DNA of 64,000 nucleotides from Effrenium voratum (Eukaryota; Sar; Dinophyceae; Suessiales; Symbiodiniaceae): positions 1,238,997 to 1,302,996 of the forward strand of contig CAUJNA010002112.1 of NCBI GenBank assembly GCA_963377175.1, in the 5' to 3' direction. Positions 42,201 through 49,236 of this stretch are shown here, piece by piece; the first letter of the stretch is position 1, and each line of letters opens with the position of its first letter. Both the position numbers and the translations under genes were made by a program. The notes beneath the pieces are model-generated. The model did not search any database. It was given only the letters and a program-made list of their open reading frames with translations, and had not been told where the DNA came from.

Positions 42201-42948
42201 ACTTCTTCAGTTGTATCACCGAAGTAACGTTCCCTTGCCCGCTGGCAGACGAGGCCTCCAACTCTGGGTCCTTGACTGCACCTGCATTTCCAGGCTGCAC
42301 AGCTGTTCCACGGAGCGCGTCGCGTATTTCCGCGCATGCTCTCCTGTAGTAGTGCGAAGAGGCGCCCGTCCTACCCTTCACCTTCTGACGGATCTCGTCG
42401 GCGAAGTAGTCCAGAAGCTCCTCGGGTGCGGGAACAATGGCCTGGATCATCAGGTCAGGATCACTCCTGGTCGGGAGGATAGGCCCTGCTCTGGACACTC
42501 CCATCTCCAGGAATCGGGCAATGTCCCCGATTTTGGCGCACAGAGTAGTGATCGTGTTTCCGATCCTGGGGGCGATATCCTCGCCTCTCCTGGCGCCGAC
42601 CACGTTTTTCTTGATGGACTCCTCCTTCAGCCTCTCGAGGTTCCTCCGGGTGTCATCAGTGCCTTTCACCGCGCTGAGGCGGAGAACCGCAGGCTCCGGT
42701 TTGTCCGGTCGCACGAGCTGGCCGTCGGGAATCTGGTCGAAAATGCGCGAGGCGGACTTCACTGCTGGGACATTCCTGTACTGATCCGGCACGCTGTAAA
42801 AGGCGTAGGCGAGAGTGTCATGCGAGGATGTCTCCCAGTACGTGTACTCCTCGGAATCACGCGGGTCACCGACAACGCGACTCACGGTGCTCAGCTCGGC
42901 CAGAGCACGCTCCGCCTCGAACTGTGATCCGATGGTCGTGGGCAGCAT
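39229..42948 (-). CDS. ORF7 of giant element, unknown protein with acidic/proline-rich tail
   Basis: About 1239 residues from the ATG at 42948 (MLPTTIGSQFEAERA); the frame is open further upstream but there it overlaps ORF6 and looks non-coding. I do not recognise a family. The first 850 or so residues look globular, with a CxxC...CxxC cluster (PCHRCMTAHPVGAHLCTAC) about 40% into the protein that probably binds zinc. A very acidic, Ser-rich linker, long proline runs like a formin FH1 region and a basic tail follow. Near 39.78 kb the reading switches: the other frame continues with an Asp/Arg/Gly-rich sequence to about 39.36 kb, where the annotated frame again looks natural (NRGGGEDRRRDGGG). 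Two compensating indels are likely. Position after pol is where env-like genes sit, but nothing here shows an Env. Confidence 0.7.
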   Translation of the reverse strand: MLPTTIGSQFEAERALAELSTVSRVVGDPRDSEEYTYWETSSHDTLAYAFYSVPDQYRNVPAVKSASRIFDQIPDGQLVRPDKPEPAVLRLSAVKGTDDTRRNLERLKEESIKKNVVGARRGEDIAPRIGNTITTLCAKIGDIARFLEMGVSRAGPILPTRSDPDLMIQAIVPAPEELLDYFADEIRQKVKGRTGASSHYYRRACAEIRDALRGTAVQPGNAGAVKDPELEASSASGQGNVTSVIQLKKFLSHYFGTSVESEDAFSSYLLSSFLEDGVGMFEIIITVIRDKERRLLPGSARIAAVRSLEIGSDTDYRAFRERYQYMLYESPVCLPITSKVVPKTLYKVVPLRMYRLYVERGAIIRGGRALIELLPSRPDEYQSLRDHGECPNDTVDRITDSNVTELHTSGRRQRSDPRYVVMAIDARFFSMENGGMHITRQGTFASRENIAIGYWRCVYFKEDCSIIYLRPWCYPPNFLNSVSDNPRKCRDEMEKYHQITKTEHIREVVSVPCHRCMTAHPVGAHLCTACYLPIFYEGVLPTGDTNGGPRTIASTDGVIPPWLAKYEGFVPALWNNADANAIGMALYSQSPAVDARSLLMSGMRPPKYLDKEDVDGIFRKLHDSLRDEVLDGKYRDTVDHNVEEWVAKAILVRGLAFNGSSVPEFFEEYEGYAAEWGRRLTTANFNANRCGFYTSYYILEAHIIGLRTGHLSPILPNDVSGEGFKFQVGLLAQHCGILQAMRRKAGFDPAARLKRAMDTIREGIKKGYVYTLNDLSSMDDLIYRTSTVAYDTCLADRPQTQDDIKQELSDPVPRKYRFRPRDRHRPGIRLTPGPGVKDEDEPDFAGSAEDELGSDGSSHEDDEKPDDLDEPMGDDEEEIPPPPPPPPAPPAPPVPVEPETPVVSHAGVSSGDAVPTPPPPPPAPIAAGVTTTGDPFEEEDMAINTRVPDTESELEGESDQPKARRTSRGRVPAPEKGQGGVQVPPSGQPSSKSMAQPARPSPVPARSGVEGGERRGRTKGFYTQKDPFTGEDATPRVRLRSGGPGTPASPPRGATGSWAAMAAMTRAMTTTTSGSFPRVCLGPLVRQMSRGPAEMTIGRGPRLGPARIVAVLRVRGRVEENIDLAKVDARILARPDKGMIVAGIPAEADAMIADLLHVMRRPPRGAVRGEMSAADVMTRVMTVAIATGTGPPPRRPPAGDHNRGGGEDRRRDGGGDRGDRGGRRRDDVPRDREEPGSGW

Positions 42949-44173
42949 GGCCCCTCTCCTCCTCCGTGCAGTCGACGTATATGAACTGACCGGTATGCAG
43001 ATCTCTGGGCGCGGCGAAGGGCCCCGCAGTGTCATGAACGCCCAGCAGAGTGCTCCTCGCCTCGACCTGGCTAGGGAGCGCATCCGCAGGAGGATGGGCG
43101 GGCTCGGCAGGGGCGTCAGGGGCTTGAGTGGCAGGCGGAACAGGGTCGTCCTTCTTATGCTCAGAGGCCCCCGTGGCGGTTGTTCCCGCTGCCTCTCCTC
43201 CAGCCACCACCGGTTTGTCCCGGGGCTCATTCATGTCAACGTCCTCACCGGCATCGCGAGCTTCTTTCTCCGCCTTCTCCTTGGCCTCCTTGATCTCGCG
43301 TGCAGTAGGACGTCGATAAGCCGGCCAGGGGATGCCCATGATTTTGTCACCACGGGTGAAGGCGGACTCATCTCTGCGAATGATAACTGCCCGATCTTCA
43401 CGCGATCCAGACATGGCCAGAGGACCACACATGGACCGGAAGACCTGTGCGACCGATTGTGCCAGGCAGTCCGGGTACTCCCCTCTGAGCGCGGTGGTTC
43501 GCCATGTGTCAGGGATGTTCGGCTCCAGCTTGTTGCCACGATCGTCGACGCGATCGAGCTCACCAACGATCTGGTGAAATGGCAACGAACCAAGCCGGGT
43601 CTTGCGGTGAGCGGCGTGGAGGCAGTCATAGAATGTCCTAATCTTCTGCAACCCAGCCACAGCACCGGCCACGTGCGGGTGAACGTGCCCCATCCTCCAG
43701 GCGGTCGCCAAGGCCATATCAAGGCCGGCACGGACCGCGGAGAGCTGGGAGTTAAGGTCATAGGCGTTCATGTACTCTGCCGTCCAAAAGACGTCATCCA
43801 TGGGAATGACCTCGCCGTTCCTGGAATCGACCATTCCGAGTCGGGTCCCGTCGTGCACCATTGCATCGCACCGTGTCCTGTTCGGATACGAGTTGGAATT
43901 CCCAAGCGGCTGCTTGGCTTTTCCGAAGATGCCGGTGTGGTGGTCGCCGGATTCGCCCTTTCGGGTCACGAACTTGGAGTCGATCTGATCACGAATCTCC
44001 GGCGGGTACTCAGGGGGAACGATCGTTTCCATGACCTTTGTCCATTCGTCAGCCTCGGTTCTATCCGTGGCCTCCTTCCCGAAGTGGACATACTGGAGCT
44101 GCCTGGGGCCATGCACAGTGCATTTGTCTGCATATGCGTGGGCCCAGTCAACCAGCGTGGCGCGTTTGGCCAT
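42866..44173 (-). CDS. ORF6 of giant element, unknown protein
   Basis: 435 residues from ATG (MAKRATLVDWAHAYADK). It starts 39 bases after the ORF5 stop, in the -1 frame relative to ORF5; that frame is open well into ORF5, so frameshifted expression is also possible. The first 300 residues look globular (WRMGHVHPHVAGAVAGLQ and FRSMCGPLAMSGSRED are easy landmarks). Next come a charged KEAKEKAEKEARDAGED helix and a proline/alanine-rich linker. The last 27 or so residues look out of frame: the natural continuation is in the ORF7 frame, beginning at the ORF7 ATG 83 bases before the ORF6 stop. No family recognised. Confidence 0.7.
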   Translation of the reverse strand: MAKRATLVDWAHAYADKCTVHGPRQLQYVHFGKEATDRTEADEWTKVMETIVPPEYPPEIRDQIDSKFVTRKGESGDHHTGIFGKAKQPLGNSNSYPNRTRCDAMVHDGTRLGMVDSRNGEVIPMDDVFWTAEYMNAYDLNSQLSAVRAGLDMALATAWRMGHVHPHVAGAVAGLQKIRTFYDCLHAAHRKTRLGSLPFHQIVGELDRVDDRGNKLEPNIPDTWRTTALRGEYPDCLAQSVAQVFRSMCGPLAMSGSREDRAVIIRRDESAFTRGDKIMGIPWPAYRRPTAREIKEAKEKAEKEARDAGEDVDMNEPRDKPVVAGGEAAGTTATGASEHKKDDPVPPATQAPDAPAEPAHPPADALPSQVEARSTLLGVHDTAGPFAAPRDLHTGQFIYVDCTEEERGHAAHDHRITVRGGACSGRAEHRESRCR

Positions 44174-44211
44174 TTCACGTTGCCCATGGCGATCATTGGG
44201 GATGGCAGCGT

Positions 44212-46890
44212 TCAGCGTCCTCGATTGATCACCCTCTCTTTAGTCACCTGGTCCGAGTTCCTCGCCTTGTTTGCGTAGCTGGCCACGATCGGCTCGAAAT
44301 TTTTCTCTCGAGCAGCGATGTGGTGAAGTACGAACCTGTCGGGCCGGGTGAACGCCTCGTCGAGGGAAATCGACCCTCTCTTCGGCTCCGTGTCGTCTCC
44401 ATAGTAGTTGGGATTCCGCTCATCGGGTTCCTCAAGTCCGCCGTGCACCGGATCCTTTGACTCCGTGGCGCTAGCTCGGACGACCCTGTGTCGGGACGAT
44501 CTCCGCTGAGCTTTCCATGCCTCAAGCGTCTGAAAGGTCTCCTGCGAGTCGGGATCATAATACTCGCCATCGGGGGTGATGGTGTATCCCTCAACGGAGA
44601 CCCCCGCGTCCCCGGTGGAGGTGCGGGCATCGGGGTCCACCTCATCGAACTCCGAGAGATCCTCCTTTGTCGGAGGTCCTCCCGATCCAGTGCTCCCCCC
44701 TACCTCCATTGAAGCAGCAGTGTGGGGATCGACGCCTGGTACGTCATCAGTCGTTTGATCAAGGGTCTTCATGAGGTCTTCGAAGCTCTCCACATCATTG
44801 CCTCTGATACCGACCGGTTTGGTCACCGGCGCTGCGGGCGGCCCACCTTCAGGGGTAGGAGTCGGGACAGTGGTGGGGGCGGCCGGTTCTACCGGCGTGC
44901 CACGCCAGTATGCTATCTCGGCGTCAACATCCATGTCGTCATCCTTCTCCTCGACGGTCGGGAGCGTGGGGACGCCCTTCCTTTCACTTCCCGCTGGCTT
45001 CTTCAGCTCCTCAGCCTTCTTTTTGGCCGCCGCCGCGGCCTTGCGAGATGCCTCAGGCGTCGCGAGGCGCGGGAAGTTGCTCTCGTCCTTCGGCGGAGTC
45101 AGCACAGACTTGGGCAATGGCCCCCCCCATCGGGGGGCCTTTGGCGGGTCGGCAGGCTCGGGAACCGGTGAACTTCCCCCGGAAGTGCGGATGTTTGGCG
45201 CCCGAGCGGGAGGTGCACCCTTGGTAGCCGTAGAGCCGGGATCCGGCGACTTAGCTGGCGTGCCGCCCTTTGCGGGCACGGAAGGGACAGGGGCCTTGGG
45301 GACACTCCTAATGTCGATGGGCCCCTTCGCCTTGGCGGGCGAGGCTTTCGGTGGCGAGACGGGGCGCGTCGGTGGCGACATCATCTTCGGCGTAGGGCCT
45401 TTGGGCTCGGCCTGGCGGGCAGGAGCCTTCGCCACAGAGGGAGCCGCCGCCTGTGCGGGGGGCGTCACCTTAGATGCCGCATCAGTCATCTCTACGTCAT
45501 GCGATTGACCAGAGCTTTCTGCCCCGGCGACCTTCGCTGGCGGGGCGGTGGAGTAGGTTAACGAATCATCCCAGACCTTGGTCTGGAGAATCTTTTCGGC
45601 CTTCACCTTCGCGTCCTCGTCGGGAGGATACATGGTCTTCTTGTACAACATGCCCAACGTTTTCGCAGCATTGGTCGCACTCATGACGCGGTGTAGCGTC
45701 CACGAGATGTCCACGGCCGCGCTGGCGAGAGCCGGGAGCGCTACCACAGCTCTGTACTTGTTCGCGGGGGCGCCGGAACTGCCGACACAGTGGTCGCCCC
45801 AGAAGGCGAAATCCGCAGGAACCACTATCAAGTTCCTCTTCATCGCTGCCCTGATGAACGTCGTGATGACGCCGAGCATGTGGGTATTTCGAGCGGGCTG
45901 AAGCCATGACGCAACCGAAATGAGGATCACCACATTCGATCCAGCTCTCCTCACGGACTCAAGCCTTTCCAGGGTGGTGTGGATGAGGGTTTGCGCGTTG
46001 CTCTTGATGACCGACACCTGCTTTTTCTCATCCCAATCGGCCAGGTCATGGAGACGGGTCGCAAAAATGCAGGTGTCATACTCCATGGCCCCCCTTCCAA
46101 CCGCTTTTTCGCGGTCATGAGTGAGCCGTGTGGCCTCTTCGACCATGGTGGCGATGGGGATGTGGTAACCGCTCTCCCCATACGGGCAGTGGAATTGGAT
46201 CTTCGGGATGGATCCCTTTCGTGGCCCGCTGTCAGTGGACCGGAGAGTGTCCAGTTGCGCACTGAACTCATCCGCCGTGATGTAAGAGCCCTTCTTGGTC
46301 TTCCCGCGCGACGCAAAGCAAAGGTCGTAGAAGACAAGCACCTGGGCATTGGCCTTAATCGTTGGCTCCTCCAAGTATGTGGGAGGCCCCCAACCCGCTG
46401 CCATCGCGGCGAGGATACCGGTGACTCCGGTAGTGCTCATAGGCAGGAGGCCCTTCAACACCGACGGTATAGTCGGGACATCAGAATCAATGCATGTGAG
46501 GGCGAATTCCGGGAACACGGTCAGGATGACGTTCCTGAACATTTGGTTTCCCCAACCTATCCACTCTTTTTCGAGGGCATTCTGGTCGTATGTAGTCAGA
46601 TGAGAGGTCTTAGGCCTGCTCAGGCTGGGGAGCACCTCACTCTCGGGGTTCGTGATCCACTCTTGTTTGTACTTCCCGATCATCTTGTCGATGTCAAGAA
46701 ACATAGTGGACGGCGCCAGATGCTCCTCCATGATGTAACCCGAATATTTCGGGTACTCATTTTCGAGCGCAAATGGGATCGACGATCCAGCCTCTTGCAC
46801 CTTCACAGCGTATGTGTTGCTGACGAGACGATGCCTGGCGAACTCCGGACTGAATCCACCAGTCTTCGTGGGGGTGCTAGGAGCAGCCAA
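44212..46890 (-). CDS. ORF5 of giant element, unknown protein (5' end broken)
   Basis: About 892 residues. The nominal start is not ATG: the first in-frame ATG is at 46731 (MEEHLAPSTMF). Upstream of 46890 the frame stays open and reads naturally (RAFFQPNAIGEIGATKREL) to about 46950. ORF4 and ORF5 are in the same frame, and the piece between them reads well in another frame, so they were probably one protein of about 1400 residues. Residues 150-420 alternate strands and helices (SNVVILISVASWL, RNLIVVPADFAFWGDH), suggesting an alpha/beta fold that I cannot name. After that come a long Pro/Ala/Lys linker (APSVAKAPARQAEPKGPTPK) and a charged C-terminal region. Confidence 0.7.
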   Translation of the reverse strand: MAAPSTPTKTGGFSPEFARHRLVSNTYAVKVQEAGSSIPFALENEYPKYSGYIMEEHLAPSTMFLDIDKMIGKYKQEWITNPESEVLPSLSRPKTSHLTTYDQNALEKEWIGWGNQMFRNVILTVFPEFALTCIDSDVPTIPSVLKGLLPMSTTGVTGILAAMAAGWGPPTYLEEPTIKANAQVLVFYDLCFASRGKTKKGSYITADEFSAQLDTLRSTDSGPRKGSIPKIQFHCPYGESGYHIPIATMVEEATRLTHDREKAVGRGAMEYDTCIFATRLHDLADWDEKKQVSVIKSNAQTLIHTTLERLESVRRAGSNVVILISVASWLQPARNTHMLGVITTFIRAAMKRNLIVVPADFAFWGDHCVGSSGAPANKYRAVVALPALASAAVDISWTLHRVMSATNAAKTLGMLYKKTMYPPDEDAKVKAEKILQTKVWDDSLTYSTAPPAKVAGAESSGQSHDVEMTDAASKVTPPAQAAAPSVAKAPARQAEPKGPTPKMMSPPTRPVSPPKASPAKAKGPIDIRSVPKAPVPSVPAKGGTPAKSPDPGSTATKGAPPARAPNIRTSGGSSPVPEPADPPKAPRWGGPLPKSVLTPPKDESNFPRLATPEASRKAAAAAKKKAEELKKPAGSERKGVPTLPTVEEKDDDMDVDAEIAYWRGTPVEPAAPTTVPTPTPEGGPPAAPVTKPVGIRGNDVESFEDLMKTLDQTTDDVPGVDPHTAASMEVGGSTGSGGPPTKEDLSEFDEVDPDARTSTGDAGVSVEGYTITPDGEYYDPDSQETFQTLEAWKAQRRSSRHRVVRASATESKDPVHGGLEEPDERNPNYYGDDTEPKRGSISLDEAFTRPDRFVLHHIAAREKNFEPIVASYANKARNSDQVTKERVINRGR

Positions 46891-47076
46891 TCGCTCCAGT
46901 TCGCGCTTGGTCGCGCCAATCTCCCCGATAGCATTAGGCTGAAAGAAGGCGCGCTTCCTCCAAGAGAGCGACGGAGAGCAGGGTTAACCTCAATGTAAGG
47001 GTTGAACCGTTGCAACTCGACGTCTCCATTTGCGTAACATGTGGAGAACCCCTCACCACCCGTGATCAGCTCCAGG

Positions 47077-48486
47077 TCATGGGAGAACTTGATGGCGAGA
47101 GCAAAAATGGGTGCCCGAGCCAACATGAGACGCCGCGTTTTCTCCGCGGGGGTTGTCACCGCTGGCAGCATCCACAGGCAGCATGAAAGAAAGATGAGCC
47201 CAGACTCCTTGGCCGTAGTGCGCCCACGGGGTGTACCCGAGCGCTTGGCTGTATACCAGCGACGTCCAAATCCCGAGTTTGTCCTCGGACTCTGAACTCA
47301 CCACCTCTTCATGGGCGATGGAGGCCCAAAGGGAGAACTGGCTGAGTCCATGTGCCCAGAGCTTGTTCTCAATGCTCCCCTGTTGCCATTGGTTCCAATT
47401 CGGGGACTCGGCATCAATGACGGACGAGAGAGAGGGTACGATCCAATATCCCTCGCCTGCCGTGATGCCGTAGTCGTGGGCCACGTTGGTCACCCCGGGG
47501 GTGGCGAGCCTCTCAACCTTGTCCCACAGGAAGAACTGGTCAAGCACGGTTGCGACCTTCAGCTCAGAGGTCATGTGCTCCGCAAATGCTCCAAACCCGC
47601 CGTAGGCCTCCATGGATGGCAGATGGTCGATCGATCTGCTAGTGGTCCTATCCTGGCACATGTCGATGATTTCCTCCAAGGTTCTATCCTTAATGAGGGA
47701 GATGCCATCAACAACGATCTCTGGGGGAACGAACATAGCAAGAGGGCGCATTTGTAGCCACTTTCTCACTATGGAGGGCTCGTACTGAGTGAAGCTGCTG
47801 ATGCCTCCCGTGTGTTGGGAACGGCGCGGATCACCCATGTCATAGCAGTCGGTTGTGAAGCCGACATAGCTCCGGTACTGGTTCTGCTTGACCGCCAAGT
47901 ACTCAGTCCTCCAGTTCTTCTTCAACTCCCCGTCGGCGTTCGTGATGGACGAAGACCATCCTCCTCCGGATGGTCGACAGCAGGGGTGTACTGCCGGGTC
48001 GACATCCATCGTCTCAAGCCCGAGCGGCGCAATGTGGGCGTGAGGGAGGTAGTGGGTGGCAGAGCCACGGATGGGGATCGCATCGCACAGGATTGCCGCA
48101 GCGGTCAGGGCATTGTGCTCAGTGGCGATGAAACCAGAATCCTTGAGCAGGGCGATCATGTTGGCCGCCCTTCCTCTTCGGTAATTTAGGATCTTGGTCC
48201 TAATATCCGGGGGAAAGGAATCATACCCCTCACATTTGACGAGACCATTGATCATACTCTCCACCTGCTCTCCGATGATCACATCGCTCAAACGGGCAGC
48301 CTTTAAAGCCGCGCGACCGTTGAGCTTGGAAACCCAGCTGTTGAAGCTGTTCTGCATGATGTTGGCCACGGCTTTTACGCGGCCGGTGACAGGGTAGGGG
48401 AACCGCAGCGATGATGCGCTGGGAGGTGTGGGGAGGCTTTTCTCAGCCCCAGCCCTGGTGATCGATCCGCTTTCCGCGGAAGCCAT
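47077..48486 (-). CDS. ORF4 of giant element, unknown protein (frameshifted 3' end)
   Basis: About 469 residues from the first ATG (48486, MASAESGSITRAG); non-ATG extension upstream looks non-coding. No family recognised. It is globular and aromatic-rich in the second half (GYWIVPSLSSVIDAESPNWN, GYTPWAHYGQGVWAHLSF). At 47161-47184 the octamer ATGCTGCC occurs twice, 13 bases apart; beyond it the annotated frame gives an unnatural tail ending at 47077. The frame one base over reads naturally (ARAPIFALAIKFSHDLELI, FSTCYANGDVELQRFNPYIE) to about 46960. A 13-bp near-duplication therefore seems to have broken the frame. Confidence 0.7.
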   Translation of the reverse strand: MASAESGSITRAGAEKSLPTPPSASSLRFPYPVTGRVKAVANIMQNSFNSWVSKLNGRAALKAARLSDVIIGEQVESMINGLVKCEGYDSFPPDIRTKILNYRRGRAANMIALLKDSGFIATEHNALTAAAILCDAIPIRGSATHYLPHAHIAPLGLETMDVDPAVHPCCRPSGGGWSSSITNADGELKKNWRTEYLAVKQNQYRSYVGFTTDCYDMGDPRRSQHTGGISSFTQYEPSIVRKWLQMRPLAMFVPPEIVVDGISLIKDRTLEEIIDMCQDRTTSRSIDHLPSMEAYGGFGAFAEHMTSELKVATVLDQFFLWDKVERLATPGVTNVAHDYGITAGEGYWIVPSLSSVIDAESPNWNQWQQGSIENKLWAHGLSQFSLWASIAHEEVVSSESEDKLGIWTSLVYSQALGYTPWAHYGQGVWAHLSFMLPVDAASGDNPRGENAASHVGSGTHFCSRHQVLP

Positions 48487-49236
48487 ATCACAGAACCCGC
48501 GTAGAAGTAGCGGAAGTGGGAAGTGGTCCAAGGCAGCCGCCGGCGGCGGTGCAGGAGGGCGATGGAGATCGCCAGTGGTCGCACAGCAGCGGTGCGTGAA
48601 GGTGGTGAAGATCACCAGCAGCCGAACGGCTGTCGAGGCCGGGGTGGAAAGTCCGTCTAGGACACGTCACCCGGGCCAGGGAATGTCGCAGCAGCGGCCC
48701 AAGGCGCGAGGCGGGGCGGCTATGTGCAACACTCAGGCTCTCACAAATAGTGAAATAGAGGAGCTCAATTGGATTTAAAGATGAATCGTACACAATCTCA
48801 AGACCGACAATATCATCAAGAATAATCAAAGGTCAAAGCCCCGTGTGTAGGGGAGTCCCATATGGTCTTGAAGTGGTCGGAAATGTGCATCGCTTGCCGA
48901 TGTAGACTTCCGAGGAAGTCGTGCTCAGCTGAGAGAGCCAAAAAGCGACATGTAAACGCTTATGAAAATCCTTTCCCAGGCAACATCGTGAAAAGAGAAG
49001 TTGTTCTTCCCGTTTCGAAGCGATATAGAGCAGGGTGCACAGCGTAATCGATCGTTAGTTCGTTTGTTCACGCAACAGTAATGACGGTGGCGTGACCGCA
49101 AGCTCCAACCTGGCAACTGCAGAGATTAGATCTGTATAGGTCATGGTCATCAATAAATTGGCGGATTTTCTGAACGCAGAGTCCGGGTAGGTCGCCACCA
49201 AATCCGATAACAATGTCAATTCGTGATGTATAGCAT
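48487..49236 (-). other. Spacer between pol and the downstream ORFs
   Basis: About 750 bases with no recognised ORF, separating the RNase H ORF from ORF4. Such a gap would be the natural place for a trans-splice acceptor or internal promoter for the downstream ORFs. No unambiguous signal could be identified by eye. Confidence 0.4.

Noticed and set aside
41029..44278. Plus-strand ORFs of 632 and 487 codons
   Set aside because: Shadows antisense to ORF6 and ORF7, caused by GC-rich codon bias; they have no recognisable motifs and no other plus-strand gene is near.
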